DNA of 64,000 bases from an uncultured Erythrobacter sp. (GCA_947488755.1 CANLAD010000001.1:1192247-1256246); one strand, 5' to 3'. Shown: positions 27,264-37,866, counted from the first letter of the stretch. Notes: generated by a model from the letters alone, not told the origin. Numbers and translations are program-made.

Positions 27264-28444
27264 GCGCGGCACCTGCCCCTGATGTGATCTCACTCGGTTG
27301 CCGCCTCAACATCGCGGAGAGCGAGCGGATGAAGGCCATGCTCGCCGATGCGGGCGACGTGGTGGTGGTCAACTCCTGCGCGGTCACCAGCGAGGCCGTG
27401 CGACAGACACGGCAAGCGATCCGCCGTGCCCGGCGCGCGCGGCCCGATGCGCGGCTGATCGTCACCGGCTGCGCGGCGGATATCGAGCGCGAGCAGATCG
27501 CCGCGATGCCCGAAGTCGACGGTCTGGTCGCCAACACCGCAAAGCTCGACCCGCGGGCGTGGAACGCGCCGATGCCCGAGGCACCCCCGCCCCCGACCCG
27601 CACGCGCGCTTTCATCGCGGTGCAGAACGGTTGCGACCATGCCTGCACCTATTGTGTCATCCCGCAAGGACGCGGAAAAAGTCGCTCGCTCCCCATCCCG
27701 CAGGTGCTGCGAGAGGTCGAAAGCCATCTGGCGCAGGGCGCGCGTGAAGTCGTCCTGACCGGTGTCGATGTGACAAGCTGGGGTCATGATCTTCCCGACC
27801 AACCGCCACTCGGCAGGCTCGTCGGCGCGATCCTCGATGCGTTTCCGGAGCTTGCCCGCCTGCGCATGTCATCGCTGGACGGGATCGAAGTGGATGACAC
27901 GCTGTTCGACCTGTTCGCTTCCGAACCGCGCGTGATGCCACACCTGCACCTTTCGCTGCAGCACGGTCACGATCTGATTCTCAAGCGCATGAAACGCCGC
28001 CATAGCCGCGCCGACGCGATCGATCTCGTCGCGCGGCTGAAGGCGCGGCGCCCGGACATCGCCATCGGTGCGGACCTGATCGCTGGCTTCCCGACTGAAA
28101 CGGCGGAGCACCACGCAGCCAACCTCTCGATCATCGAAGAGCTCGACATCGTCCACGGCCACATCTTCCCCTATTCGCCCCGCCCCGGCACCCCCGCCGC
28201 GCGAATGCCGCAGGTCGATCGAGCGACAATCAAGGCACGGGCCGCCCAGTTACGAGAGCGCGTCGCCGCCCGCCGCTCGGCCTGGCTGACCGGACTCGTG
28301 GGCAAACCGGTGCCGGTCCTCGCCGAACGCGATGGCAGCGGCTATGCGCCGTGCTACGCCCGCGTGCGGCTTGCGGATGGAACACCGCCGGGCGAGATCG
28401 CCACCATCACCCCGCGCGCCATCGAACAGGGAACTCTTATATGA
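27260..28444 (+). CDS. mtaB: tRNA methylthiotransferase MtaB-like radical SAM enzyme
   Basis: 394 residues. The GTG at 27260 overlaps the dapF stop (GTGA) and is chosen over an ATG 15 bases upstream. The UPF0004 domain holds C14, C40 and C71 for one iron-sulfur cluster. The radical SAM domain holds C125, C129 and C132 (NGCDHACTYC). A C-terminal TRAM-like segment follows. MtaB converts t6A37 to ms2t6A37 in tRNA. The assignment over MiaB/RimO rests on its short length and its neighbourhood. Confidence 0.9.
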   Translation: MSAAPAPDVISLGCRLNIAESERMKAMLADAGDVVVVNSCAVTSEAVRQTRQAIRRARRARPDARLIVTGCAADIEREQIAAMPEVDGLVANTAKLDPRAWNAPMPEAPPPPTRTRAFIAVQNGCDHACTYCVIPQGRGKSRSLPIPQVLREVESHLAQGAREVVLTGVDVTSWGHDLPDQPPLGRLVGAILDAFPELARLRMSSLDGIEVDDTLFDLFASEPRVMPHLHLSLQHGHDLILKRMKRRHSRADAIDLVARLKARRPDIAIGADLIAGFPTETAEHHAANLSIIEELDIVHGHIFPYSPRPGTPAARMPQVDRATIKARAAQLRERVAARRSAWLTGLVGKPVPVLAERDGSGYAPCYARVRLADGTPPGEIATITPRAIEQGTLI

Positions 28445-29367
28445 GCGAGACGAATTGGAGCGACCGCCTGCTCGGCGGCTTTCGCAAGACGTCTGACCGG
28501 CTCGGCTCGAATCTCGGCGGGCTTGCCGGAGGGAGCGGTAAGCTCGACGATGCGACGCTCGACGATATCGAGGATGCGCTCATCGTCTCCGATCTTGGCC
28601 CGGCGGCTGCCACGCGGATTCGGGCAAAACTGGCGGAGAAGAGCTTCGGTCTCGAAATCACCCAGCGCGAATTAAAGGAGGCGGTGGCAGAAGAGATCGC
28701 CGAAATCCTGCGCCCTGTCGCCAAACCGCTCGAAATCACCGCTTTCCCCCGCCCGCAGGTCATTCTGGTGATCGGGGTCAACGGATCGGGCAAGACCACC
28801 ACCATCGCCAAACTCGCGCATCTGTTTACCGAGGACGATTACGGCGTCCTGCTCGCGGCTGGAGACACCTTTCGTGCGGCGGCTATCGGCCAACTTGCCA
28901 CCTGGGCGGAGCGCGCCGGGGTGGAACTCGTGCGCGGAGCCGAAGGGGGCGATCCGGCCAGCATCGTGTTCGATGCGGTGAAGCAGGCGACCGATACCGG
29001 GATCGATGCGCTGATTGTCGATACCGCTGGACGCCTGCAGAACAAGCGCGAGCTGATGGATGAGCTGGCGAAAATTCGCCGCGTGCTCGGCCGCCTCAAC
29101 GAGGACGCGCCGCATGATGTGGTGCTGGTGCTCGATGCGACCAACGGGCAGAACGCGCTTTCGCAGATCGACGTGTTTCAGGAGGTCGCGGGCGTCACCG
29201 GCCTCATCATGACCAAGCTGGATGGCACTGCGCGCGGCGGCGTACTTGTCGCCGCAGCCGAGCAATACGGCCTGCCCATTCATGCGATCGGCGTGGGCGA
29301 GCAGATGGATGACCTGCGCCCGTTCGATCCCGATCTGGTCGCGCGCGTGATTGCCGGGGTGGTGTGA
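28441..29367 (+). CDS. ftsY: signal recognition particle receptor FtsY
   Basis: 308 residues. The ATG at 28441 overlaps the mtaB stop (ATGA). A short N-domain (about 1-95) is followed by the SRP GTPase G-domain with GVNGSGKTT (112-120), DTAGRLQNK and TKLDGTARGG. The usual acidic A-domain is very short, as in many alphaproteobacteria. It targets ribosome-nascent chain complexes to the inner membrane with Ffh. Confidence 0.96.
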   Translation: MSETNWSDRLLGGFRKTSDRLGSNLGGLAGGSGKLDDATLDDIEDALIVSDLGPAAATRIRAKLAEKSFGLEITQRELKEAVAEEIAEILRPVAKPLEITAFPRPQVILVIGVNGSGKTTTIAKLAHLFTEDDYGVLLAAGDTFRAAAIGQLATWAERAGVELVRGAEGGDPASIVFDAVKQATDTGIDALIVDTAGRLQNKRELMDELAKIRRVLGRLNEDAPHDVVLVLDATNGQNALSQIDVFQEVAGVTGLIMTKLDGTARGGVLVAAAEQYGLPIHAIGVGEQMDDLRPFDPDLVARVIAGVV

Positions 29368-30017
29368 TGAGCGAAGCCGAAACCAAATCCGCCGGATCGT
29401 CCTGGCTCAATGTCGTGGTCGATTACGGCCCGCTGCTGGTGTTCCTGGCTGTCTATCGCTTGAACGCGCCCGACGATCCCAACGCGGCAGGAGAGCTGCT
29501 GGCGATCATATACGGCACCGGCGCGTTCATGGTCGCAGCAATCGCCGCGCTCGCGATCAGCAAGTGGCGGCTGGGCAAGGTATCGCCGATGCTGTGGTTC
29601 TCGACCGCGCTGATCGTAGGGTTCGGTGCGCTCACCATTTTCTTCGGCGATCCGGTGTTCGTGCAGCTCAAGCCGACGATCATCTACAGCGTTTTCGGCG
29701 TCGCCCTGCTGGCAGGGTTCTTCGCCGGACGCGCGCTGCTCAAGATCCTGCTCGAAGCCGCGTTCGAGGGGCTGAATGACACCGGTTGGCTGAAACTTTC
29801 CCGCAATTGGGGCGTTTTTTTCCTGGTTCTGGCCGCTCTGAACGAGGGATTGCGCGCACAGCTCGATTTCGAAGGCTGGTTATGGGCCAAATTCTGGGTG
29901 TTTCTTCCCCTCACCTTCCTCTTCACCTTCGCCAATATACCGATGCTGCTGAAGCACGGCCTTTCGCTCGAAAGTGCAGACGACGTGGTGAAAGACGAGC
30001 CACCCACCGGCGCTTAA
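29367..30017 (+). CDS. yciB: inner-membrane septation protein A (YciB/IspZ)
   Basis: 216 residues from the ATG at 29367 (a GTG directly before it is also possible). It has five or six membrane helices. WLNVVVDYGPLLVFLAVY, KPTIIYSVFGVAL and LSRNWGVFFLVLAALNE are IspZ-family blocks. It is involved in cell-envelope synthesis and septation through an unclear mechanism. It is the last gene of the dapF-mtaB-ftsY operon. Confidence 0.92.
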   Translation: MSEAETKSAGSSWLNVVVDYGPLLVFLAVYRLNAPDDPNAAGELLAIIYGTGAFMVAAIAALAISKWRLGKVSPMLWFSTALIVGFGALTIFFGDPVFVQLKPTIIYSVFGVALLAGFFAGRALLKILLEAAFEGLNDTGWLKLSRNWGVFFLVLAALNEGLRAQLDFEGWLWAKFWVFLPLTFLFTFANIPMLLKHGLSLESADDVVKDEPPTGA

Positions 30018-30074
30018 GCCATTTCGGGCGCGTCCTCGTATCTCCTATTTTACGAATTAACTGAAAGATATTGA

Positions 30075-30455
30075 ATGATTATTCGACCAAAACCGTTTGC
30101 CCTTATTCTTGCCACCTCCGCCCTTCTTGCCGCCCCCGCCATCGCGCAGAATGCGGACGATCAGAATTCCACCATCGTCGTCGAAGCCCCCGCCACCTTG
30201 AACGACAAGGATACGATCAGATGGAACAAGCTGAACCGCGAGGCTATCAAGCTGGAAAAGCGGCTTTCCAATCTGCAAGAACGCCTCGGTGAAGACAAAA
30301 AGGAACTTGCGCGGGCAGAAAGCCGGCTTGAGCGCGCGAGGGAGGAACACAGGGACGAGGAAAAGGATCTGGACAAGACCGAAGACCGGATCAAAGATAC
30401 CCAGGACGATCTCGAGGATCTTGTGAAAGACCGGCGTAAGCTGTCCGCTGGCTGA
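30075..30455 (+). CDS. secreted coiled-coil protein, unknown function
   Basis: 126 residues. A signal peptide (about 1-24, cleavage near AIAQ) is followed by a highly charged heptad-like helix (about 55-120, rich in Glu, Lys, Arg and Leu). It is expected to be periplasmic and elongated. No family is recognised. It lies 57 bases after yciB and may have its own promoter. Confidence 0.65.
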   Translation: MIIRPKPFALILATSALLAAPAIAQNADDQNSTIVVEAPATLNDKDTIRWNKLNREAIKLEKRLSNLQERLGEDKKELARAESRLERAREEHRDEEKDLDKTEDRIKDTQDDLEDLVKDRRKLSAG

Positions 30456-30517
30456 CAGCATAATACACTCGCGAGCCGTGCATCCATCGCCCTAGGCTGC
30501 GTCACGGTCCGCGAGTT

Positions 30518-31933
30518 ATGAAGGGAGGGGGCGTGCCGAGCTGGATTGCTGCGATCACGGCAGGCGCGGGAATCTGCGCGATGGCCGCACTGGCGCTTCC
30601 CTCAGCCACGTTGGCTCAGGCCATACCGGTCACGGCTGTGCGGATGAGCGAGACCGAACAGGCGCGCCCACCGCTCCCAGACCTCCTCTCGCAACGCGAG
30701 CGCGCGCAGGTGGTGAACCGCATTCTCGAAGAGCGGCTGGAAACGATCATCCCGCAGATTATGCGCGAGGAAGGCGTCGATCTGTGGGTGCTGATGGCGC
30801 GCGAATATTTCGAGGATCCGGTGACCGCTTCGATGCTCGATGCCAAGAGCATGAGCGCGCGACGCCGCACGATCCTGATCTTCCACGATCCGTGTGACGC
30901 CGATTGCGAAGGCGAGCCGATCGAGCGCCTGACAGTCAGCCGCTATGGCCTTGCCGACCTGTTCGAGCCTGCGTGGAATCCTGACGAGCAGCCCGACCAG
31001 TGGCAGGCCGTCGCCGACATCATTGCCGCGCGCGATCCAGAGGCGATCGCGGTCAACGTCTCCGACCTGACAGCCTTCGGTGATGGCATGACGCACAGCC
31101 AGTATCTCGCGATGACTGACAAGCTCGCCCCCGAATATCGCGAGCGGATCGTCTCCGGTGAAACGCTGAGCGTGCGCTGGCTCGAAACGCGCACGCCGGG
31201 CGAAGTCGCGCTCTATCCCGGCATCGTGCGCATAGCCCACGCGATCATCGGCGAGGCTTTTTCTCGAGACGTCATCACGCCGGGCGAAACCACCGCGACG
31301 GACGTCGAATGGTGGTACCGCGAGCGCCTGTCGGGCCTGGGCCTGATCCCGTGGTTCCACCCGAGCATCGGGATCCAGCGCGAGGGCGCCGAAGAGATGC
31401 TGCGCGGTGACGAAGTCATCCAGCCCGGCGACCTGCTATGGACTGATTTTGGCATCACCTATCTGCGCCTCAGCACCGACACGCAGCACCTCGCCTACGT
31501 TCTGAAACCGGGCGAAACCGAAGCGCCCGAAGGCTTGCGACAGGGGCTTGCGAACAGCAACCGGGTGCAGGACATTCTGCTGGAAAACTTCGCGGTGGGG
31601 CTGAGCGGTAACGACGTGCTGGCGAACTCTCGCGAACAGGCGCTGTCAGAAGGGCTCGACCCGTCGATCTACACCCACCCGATCGGCACACACGGCCACG
31701 GCGCAGGCCCGGCAATCGGCTTCTGGGACAACCAGAATGGCGACCCGCGCGGCGCAGGTCCGATCCGCGCAAATACGGCTTGGTCGATCGAGCTGACAAG
31801 CTATTCCGAGGTGCCGGAATGGGGCGGGCAGAAGATCGATTTCCGCACCGAGGAGGACGCGTTTTTCGATGGTGAAACGGTGCAGTTTCTGGACGGGCGG
31901 CAGACAGAGATCACGCTGATCGGGGCGGAGTAA
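30518..31933 (+). CDS. secreted M24-family metallopeptidase (Xaa-Pro aminopeptidase-like)
   Basis: 471 residues; a GTG at 30533 with GGAGG close before it is an alternative start. A signal peptide ends near LAQA (about 34). The C-terminal pita-bread domain has candidate metal ligands in order: Asp in LLWTDFGITY, Asp in STDTQH, His in PIGTHGHGAG, Glu in SIELTSY and Glu in FRTEEDAFF. The enzyme is probably periplasmic and removes N-terminal residues before proline, though the ligand spacing suggests a divergent subfamily. It stands alone. Confidence 0.82.
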   Translation: MKGGGVPSWIAAITAGAGICAMAALALPSATLAQAIPVTAVRMSETEQARPPLPDLLSQRERAQVVNRILEERLETIIPQIMREEGVDLWVLMAREYFEDPVTASMLDAKSMSARRRTILIFHDPCDADCEGEPIERLTVSRYGLADLFEPAWNPDEQPDQWQAVADIIAARDPEAIAVNVSDLTAFGDGMTHSQYLAMTDKLAPEYRERIVSGETLSVRWLETRTPGEVALYPGIVRIAHAIIGEAFSRDVITPGETTATDVEWWYRERLSGLGLIPWFHPSIGIQREGAEEMLRGDEVIQPGDLLWTDFGITYLRLSTDTQHLAYVLKPGETEAPEGLRQGLANSNRVQDILLENFAVGLSGNDVLANSREQALSEGLDPSIYTHPIGTHGHGAGPAIGFWDNQNGDPRGAGPIRANTAWSIELTSYSEVPEWGGQKIDFRTEEDAFFDGETVQFLDGRQTEITLIGAE

Positions 31934-32047
31934 GCGGCGCGAGTGCGAGAACGGGGCTGAACACAGACCATTTTCCTACAGGCGCACCTTTCCGTTACAT
32001 CGGGCGCGGTTCTTTCACATCGTAGCCCCGGCCTGAAGCGCATTTCA

Positions 32048-32159
32048 TGTTGGATAAGTGTCAGGCGTGCCCTACATCGCGCAAGCCTTTGCTTTCATTG
32101 ATGGAATGCACGTTTTAGTTCGCCTGACACACTGTCAGATGTGTCAAGTATTTCCAACA
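32048..32159. repeat. non-coding repeat copy 1 (conserved ends, variable centre)
   Basis: It begins with TGTTGGATAAGTGTCAGG (32048-32065), identical to 58147-58164. It ends with a TGACAC-N10-GTGTCA dyad (32125-32146) and CCAACA. The copy is itself an imperfect inverted repeat: TGTTGGA pairs with TCCAACA, and GTGTCAGGCG pairs exactly with CGCCTGACAC. The 59-base centre has no similarity to the other copy. It lies between the convergent M24 and kup genes. Confidence 0.75.
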
Positions 32160-32181
32160 TCGTGGTCGCACCAACCAGCGC

Positions 32182-34116
32182 TCATATTTCCACCTGACTC
32201 CCCAGCTCCACCACGCGGTTGGTGGGCAGTTTGAAGAAGTCCATCGCGCTCGCCGAATTGCGCAGCATCCAGGCGAAGATCTTCTCGCGCCAGATCGGCA
32301 TTCCCGGCTTGTCACTCGCCAGCAGAGTCTGGCGCGAGAGGAAGAAGCTGGTGTGCATCATGTCGAACTCGCCGCCGCAGCGATCCATGCGGATCAGCCC
32401 TTCGGGCACGTCGGTTTCCTCCATGAAGCCGTAATGCAGCACCGCGCGGTAGAACCCGTCGCCCATATCGGTAAATTCGCAGCGCTCCGCCGGGTCGACA
32501 TAGGGCACATCGGCAATGTCGACGGTGAGTATCACGACCCGCTCATGCAGCACCTTGTTGTGCTTGATATTGTGAAGCAGCGCGGAGGGCACCCCGGCCG
32601 TGCTCGATGCCATGAAGATCGCGGTGCCGGGCACGCGCAGGGCGGAATTCTTGGCGGATTTGGCGAAGATCTCCATCGGCAGCGCGACCTCGCTCATCCG
32701 CTCGCGCATCAGCTTGCGCCCACGCGCCCAGGTCGTGAGCAGGCCGAACGCAATAAGGCCGACCAGCAGCGGGAACCAGCCACCATCGGGCACCTTGGTG
32801 AGGTTCGCCGCGAAATAGGCACCGTCGACGATCAGGAAGACCAGCACGACGGGTGCAGCATACCACCACTTCCACTTCCACACGCCCACCAGCAGCACCG
32901 CCATCAGCAGCGTGTCGATCGTCACCGCCCCCGTCACCGCAATCCCGTATGCGTTGGCGAGGTTCGATGAGTTCTGGAACGTCAGCACCAGGATGATGAC
33001 CGCCACCATCAGCGCCCAGTTGACCGCTGGAATGTAAATCTGACCGCCCTCGGTCTCGCTGGTGTGGCGGATGTTCAGGCGCGGAATATAGCCCATCTGG
33101 ATCGCCTGCTGCGTGATCGAAAACGCGCCGGAGATAACAGCCTGGCTGGCGATGAAGGTAGCGACCGTCGCTAGGATCACCAACGGCAGACGGTATTCCT
33201 CGCTCGCCAGGAAGAAGAACGGGTTCTGGATCGCCTCGGCCGCCTCGGCAGCCGGAAGCCCGATAACCATCGCGCCTTGCCCAAAATAATTGAGCAGCAG
33301 GCATGGCATGACGAAGCCGAACCACGAAAGGCGCATCGGCCCTCGCCCGAAATGCCCCATGTCGGAATACAGCGCCTCCGACCCGGTAACTGCCAGCACC
33401 ACACTGCCAAGCGCGAGGAAGGCGAACCACCCATCAAGCACGAAGAAATTGACCGCGTGATAGGGGTTGAGCGCCCACAGGATCGTCGGCGTCTGAATAA
33501 TCTGCCATGTGCCCAGGGCAGCGATCACGGTGAAATAGACGATCATCACCGGGGCGAAGAGCGCGCCGACCTTGGCCGTTCCGCGCTTTTGCAGGACGAA
33601 CAGAAACACCAGCAGGGCAAGCGCGATCGGGATAACGAAGCGTTGGAAGCCGGGATCGACGACGGTCAGCCCCTCGACTGCCGAAAGTACGGAAATCGCG
33701 GGCGTAATCATCGAATCGCCATAGAACAATGAGGTCGCGAACACGCCCAGCAACACCGCAATCCAGCCATATTTCGACTTGGACAGGCTGCGGCTGATCA
33801 GCGCGACGAGAGCGAGCGATCCGCCCTGCCCCTTGTTATCCGCGCGCATCAGTATGGTGACGTACTGGATCGCGACGACCAGCGTCATCGACCAGAAGAT
33901 CAGGCTGATGACGCCGAGCACGTGCGCGGTATCGAGTTGAACGGTCGAGCGCCCGACAAAGGTTTCGCGAAAGGCGTAAAGCGGGCTGGTCCCGATATCG
34001 CCGAACACGATCCCGATCGCTCCGACCGCGAGCGCGGTGTTCGACGCGCTATGCCCCTTGCCACCCGCAGGCGGGTGGTGCGCAGGGCTTGGATCAAGTG
34101 CTGGGGTGTCGCTCAT
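32182..34116 (-). CDS. kup: Kup potassium uptake permease
   Basis: 644 residues. About 12 membrane helices occupy the first 440 residues, followed by a cytoplasmic domain. The hallmark [19 protein letters not shown] lies at about 31-49, and [24 protein letters not shown] sequence follows, both diagnostic of KUP/HAK/KT. It imports K+ with H+. The gene is single and convergent with the M24 peptidase gene. Confidence 0.95.
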   Translation of the reverse strand: MSDTPALDPSPAHHPPAGGKGHSASNTALAVGAIGIVFGDIGTSPLYAFRETFVGRSTVQLDTAHVLGVISLIFWSMTLVVAIQYVTILMRADNKGQGGSLALVALISRSLSKSKYGWIAVLLGVFATSLFYGDSMITPAISVLSAVEGLTVVDPGFQRFVIPIALALLVFLFVLQKRGTAKVGALFAPVMIVYFTVIAALGTWQIIQTPTILWALNPYHAVNFFVLDGWFAFLALGSVVLAVTGSEALYSDMGHFGRGPMRLSWFGFVMPCLLLNYFGQGAMVIGLPAAEAAEAIQNPFFFLASEEYRLPLVILATVATFIASQAVISGAFSITQQAIQMGYIPRLNIRHTSETEGGQIYIPAVNWALMVAVIILVLTFQNSSNLANAYGIAVTGAVTIDTLLMAVLLVGVWKWKWWYAAPVVLVFLIVDGAYFAANLTKVPDGGWFPLLVGLIAFGLLTTWARGRKLMRERMSEVALPMEIFAKSAKNSALRVPGTAIFMASSTAGVPSALLHNIKHNKVLHERVVILTVDIADVPYVDPAERCEFTDMGDGFYRAVLHYGFMEETDVPEGLIRMDRCGGEFDMMHTSFFLSRQTLLASDKPGMPIWREKIFAWMLRNSASAMDFFKLPTNRVVELGSQVEI

Positions 34117-34260
34117 CAGATGCGATTATCCCGGTAGCGCGAAGGGCGCGAGGTCCGCAGCAGGCACGCGATATTGCGGCAATTCGCCCACGCCCCGCTC
34201 AAGGCCGCGCGCTTTAGCACCCCGGCTTCGCACTCGCAACATCGCACGCTCATCGTGATT

Positions 34261-34899
34261 TTACTGCAACATCGGAGCATCGGCGATCATCTGGTCGAGC
34301 CGGGCGAGCCGCATCTCGATCTCGCCACGCCAGGGCGCCTCGTCCGGAGAGCGTTCCAGCAACCGCGCCCACGCCGCACGCGCATCGCGAACCTGCCCGG
34401 TCTGGAGCAATGCGGTGCCGAGGAAGAAATCAGGACCAGGATTGGCCGGATCGATCGCGCGCGCCTTGCCATAGGCAAATTCCGCCGCCGGAGTGACATA
34501 GCCGTCCGCATGGCCCGTCAACGCCATCGCCAGCGCCAGCCACCCTTCGAGATGATCCGGATTGTCGTTAAGCCCGCGCCGCAACATGCCCGCCGCCTCA
34601 TCGAATTGGCCACGGCGCGCAAAGCCATCCGACAGCATCAGATAATCCGGTTTCGGGCGCGTTTCATCGAACAGAGCGCGGCGCGCATCGACCATCGCTT
34701 CGCCCGATTGCGCGATGTCGGCAGCAGGCGCTTTCGGACTGGCTGGCTGTCCGGGCGAGCCTTGCCATGCATAACCCGCCAGACCAAACAGCAGCGCGGC
34801 GGCGAACAGCGCGTATCCCTGGCGAGGCAGCCGCAGCAGCGAAATCGCAAGCGCGAACGCGGCGAGCGCGAGTGCAAGAACGGCGATCCAGCCCCCCAT
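34261..34899 (-). CDS. ccmI: cytochrome c biogenesis TPR protein (CcmI-like)
   Basis: 212 residues from the ATG at 34899, which overlaps the ccmH stop (ATGA); a longer open frame to 35415 is antisense noise. Two N-terminal hydrophobic segments precede TPR-like helices (about 75-200; for example LEGWLALAMALTG and GPDFFLGTALLQTGQ). It corresponds to the CcmI/NrfG part that holds apocytochrome for heme attachment, and is the last gene of the ccm operon. Confidence 0.85.
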   Translation of the reverse strand: MGGWIAVLALALAAFALAISLLRLPRQGYALFAAALLFGLAGYAWQGSPGQPASPKAPAADIAQSGEAMVDARRALFDETRPKPDYLMLSDGFARRGQFDEAAGMLRRGLNDNPDHLEGWLALAMALTGHADGYVTPAAEFAYGKARAIDPANPGPDFFLGTALLQTGQVRDARAAWARLLERSPDEAPWRGEIEMRLARLDQMIADAPMLQ

Positions 34900-35324
34900 C
34901 AGTCGGCGCCAGAAGCTGCATCGGACCTTCGTTTCCCCAGTCTCCGCAACAGGACCAGCGCAACGATCGCAAGCAATGCCAGCGGGATGGCGAAGAGCGG
35001 CCAGGTCGTGGCGCTCACTTCGGGCTGATAGCTGACGTAATCCCCATATCGACGCGTCAGCCAGGCGCGAATTTCGGTCGGACTTTCTCCCGCTACCAGA
35101 CGGGCGCGGACCTGGTGGCGCATGTCGCCCGCCATCGGCGCATCGCTGTCGGCGATAGACTGCGATTGACAGGTCAGGCAGCGCAGGGTCTCCATCAGCG
35201 CGGTCGCCTCCGCCTCGAGCGCGGGATCGTCGAGCTGGGTATAGGCATAGGGCGCAGGCGGCATGGTCTGCTGGGCGAAAACAGGCACCGACAGGAATGC
35301 GAGAAGGAGAACCAGAACCCTCAC
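34899..35324 (-). CDS. ccmH: cytochrome c-type biogenesis protein CcmH
   Basis: 141 residues. A signal peptide (about 1-18), a periplasmic domain with the redox motif LRCLTC (C49, C52) followed by QSQSIADS, and a C-terminal membrane helix match CcmH/CcmL. It keeps the apocytochrome CXXCH cysteines reduced for heme ligation. Both ends overlap neighbours by 4 bases. Confidence 0.94.
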   Translation of the reverse strand: MRVLVLLLAFLSVPVFAQQTMPPAPYAYTQLDDPALEAEATALMETLRCLTCQSQSIADSDAPMAGDMRHQVRARLVAGESPTEIRAWLTRRYGDYVSYQPEVSATTWPLFAIPLALLAIVALVLLRRLGKRRSDAASGAD

Positions 35325-35851
35325 GAGCGTGCCCGTTCAAGCTGTTCGAGGAGCACCGGGATCGTGTCCGCTCGAATATCGCCGATATGCTGATAGCGAA
35401 TGTTGCCATCGGCATCGATGACGTAGGTTTCGGGCACGCCCGATGCGCCGATCTCGATCATCAGTTCGGAGATATTGTCTGCGCCGATCCGGGTGTAGGG
35501 ATTGCCATAACGCGCAAGGAAATCCGCGACGTTCTCAGGTTCATCACGCACCGCGATGCCGATTATCTCGACCCCTTCATCGCGCAAGGCTTCGAGCTGC
35601 GGGGCCTCGGCGATACAGGGCAGACACCAGCTCGCCCAGATATTCAGCAGCCTGGGTTCACCGCCCACGAAGTCCTTTCGCGACGCTCCCGGTATGCCGT
35701 CCGTTGCTGGCGGAAGCGCAAAATCGGGCAGGGGCTGTTCGACCATTTGCGAAGGGATCGCCTGATCCTTGTCCTGTGTCAGCATGTAACCAGCGAGACC
35801 CGCGAAGAACGCGAACAGCGCCAGCGGGGCGATGTAGATCAGGCGGTTCAT
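35321..35851 (-). CDS. ccmG: thiol:disulfide interchange protein CcmG/DsbE
   Basis: 176 residues from the ATG at 35851, overlapping the ccmF stop (ATGA). An N-terminal membrane anchor leads to a thioredoxin domain with WASWCLPC (C76, C79) and the cis-proline region GVPETYVID. It passes reductant to CcmH and apocytochrome c in the periplasm. It is placed between ccmF and ccmH as in other alphaproteobacteria. Confidence 0.95.
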   Translation of the reverse strand: MNRLIYIAPLALFAFFAGLAGYMLTQDKDQAIPSQMVEQPLPDFALPPATDGIPGASRKDFVGGEPRLLNIWASWCLPCIAEAPQLEALRDEGVEIIGIAVRDEPENVADFLARYGNPYTRIGADNISELMIEIGASGVPETYVIDADGNIRYQHIGDIRADTIPVLLEQLERARS

Positions 35852-37866
35852 TCGGCTGGCTCGGGTAATGGTCCATTGTCGGACACCCGCCCGTTCAGCG
35901 CCTCGAGGTCGGCGCGCTCTTCGTCGCGTCGCCGGATCGCATGCCGCTGCCGCAGATCGACTTGCAAGCGGCCAGCAATCGATATCGTGCCCCCGAGCGC
36001 TATCAGGAGACCGCCATACCAGATGAAGGTCACGAACGGCTTCCACCAGACGCGCAACTGCCAGCGCTCATTGCCCGCCGCGTCCACGCCCGCGCGATCG
36101 CCGATCACGGCGTAGAGCTGCCCATCCCAGCGGGTGACAAGCGCGCTTTCGCTCGTTGCTTGCGAAGGTGCCCAGAAATTGCGCGATTGCGGGGCGAGCA
36201 TGACCGGCTCCTCGTCTCCGCGCGAGGCGGCGATGCGCGCTTCGACGGCAGTCCAGTTCGGCCCCGCCACCGGATCGACGCTTTCGAGGCGGATGGTCCA
36301 GCCTGCGACTTCCTCGGTCTGGCCCGGCGCGACGGCGGCAAGCTTTTCAGAGGTGAATGCGCTTTCGCTGGCCATCCCGAACAGCGCCACCGCGACGCCG
36401 AAATGCGCACACACCATGCCCCATGTCGCGATGGGCACGCGGGCAAGCTTGCGACCGCGCAGGGGCAGGAGCGCTGCAACGCCGAGCGCGGCGGCGAGCG
36501 CGAGACCCAGCACTGGGAGCACGTCGAAATCGCCCAGCACCGCCACCAGCACGATAACGCCGATAGCGATCGCGGCGAGAAGCGCCAGCTCGAACTGAAT
36601 GCGCTTGGGCTTGTCGTCCTTCCACCGCAGCAGCGGACCGACCGCCATCACCATGAACATGGGGATGGCGAAAATCGCACCTGCCGGGTTGAAGTATGGC
36701 GGGCCGACGCTGACGCGCACATCGAACGCCTCGGTCAGCAAGGGGTAGAGCGTGCCAAGCAGGACGATGGCGAGGATTGCCGACAGCATCACATTGTTGA
36801 ACACCAGCGCGCCTTCACGGCTGGTCGCTGTGAAGCGCTTACCCTCAGATATGCTGGAGGCGCGCGCGGCGAAAATCGCGAGCGCTCCACCGATATACAG
36901 GCCTAGCAGGACGAGGATGAACGTCCCCCGTTCCGGATCGACAGCGAAGGCATGGACGCTGGTCAGAACGCCTGAGCGCACCAGGAAGGTGCCAAGCATA
37001 CTCATCGAGAATGCCAGCACGCCCAGCATGATCGTCCAAGTGCGCAAGGCATCGCGCGCAGCCAGCACGCTGACCGAATGCAGCAGCGCCGTCGCGGCCA
37101 GCCACGGCATGAGCGAGGCGTTCTCGACCGGATCCCAGAACCACCAGCCGCCCCAGCCCAGCTCGTAATACGCCCAGTAGGAGCCTGCGGTGATACCGAA
37201 GGTGAGGAATACCCATGCGCCCAGCACCCACGGGCGCAGCACTTTGGCAAAGTCAGGATTGACCTGCCGGGTCAGCAGCGCGCCCATCGCTAGGCTGAAC
37301 GCGACCGACAGCCCGACATAGCCGATGTAGAGCGTAGGCGGATGGATCGCGAGGCCGATATCCTGCAACAACGGGTTCAGCCCGCTTCCCTCGACCGCAG
37401 GAACAGGAAGCCTTTCGAAGGGATTGGAGCTGAGAAGCAGAAAGGCATAGAAACCAAGCGCGACGAAACCCTGCACCGCCAGCGTCGCCGACATGGTCCG
37501 CTCCGGCAGTCGCCGCTCCAGCCCGGCGAGCAATCCGCCCGAAATCGCCAGCACCGCGACCCACAGCAGCATCGAGCCTTCGTGGTTTCCCCAAGTGCCC
37601 GTGAGCTTGTAGATGAATGGCTTGGCCGAGTGCGAATTGGTCGCGACCAGTTTGATCGACAGGTCGGTAATCGCAAAAGCGTAGAGCAGCAGCAGAAAAG
37701 CAAGGGTCGCGAGAAATGCCTGCACCACCGCAGCGGGGCGAGCGTGGATCGCGTAGGCGGCAGCAGCGCCGCCTCCAGCACGCAAGCCCAAAGCGCCCGA
37801 CACCATCTGCAAAACAGCGAGCGCGGCGGAAAGCCACAGGGCGGCAAGTCCAAGTTCGGCGATCAT
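35848..37866 (-). CDS. ccmF: heme lyase subunit CcmF
   Basis: 672 residues with about 15 membrane helices. The heme-handling WWD motif is visible as WGGWWFWDPVENASLMPWL, with conserved His-containing loops such as TGTWGNHEGSMLLW. CcmF with CcmH ligates heme to apocytochrome c. It starts 18 bases after ccmE, the only non-overlapping junction in the operon. Confidence 0.96.
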   Translation of the reverse strand: MIAELGLAALWLSAALAVLQMVSGALGLRAGGGAAAAYAIHARPAAVVQAFLATLAFLLLLYAFAITDLSIKLVATNSHSAKPFIYKLTGTWGNHEGSMLLWVAVLAISGGLLAGLERRLPERTMSATLAVQGFVALGFYAFLLLSSNPFERLPVPAVEGSGLNPLLQDIGLAIHPPTLYIGYVGLSVAFSLAMGALLTRQVNPDFAKVLRPWVLGAWVFLTFGITAGSYWAYYELGWGGWWFWDPVENASLMPWLAATALLHSVSVLAARDALRTWTIMLGVLAFSMSMLGTFLVRSGVLTSVHAFAVDPERGTFILVLLGLYIGGALAIFAARASSISEGKRFTATSREGALVFNNVMLSAILAIVLLGTLYPLLTEAFDVRVSVGPPYFNPAGAIFAIPMFMVMAVGPLLRWKDDKPKRIQFELALLAAIAIGVIVLVAVLGDFDVLPVLGLALAAALGVAALLPLRGRKLARVPIATWGMVCAHFGVAVALFGMASESAFTSEKLAAVAPGQTEEVAGWTIRLESVDPVAGPNWTAVEARIAASRGDEEPVMLAPQSRNFWAPSQATSESALVTRWDGQLYAVIGDRAGVDAAGNERWQLRVWWKPFVTFIWYGGLLIALGGTISIAGRLQVDLRQRHAIRRRDEERADLEALNGRVSDNGPLPEPAE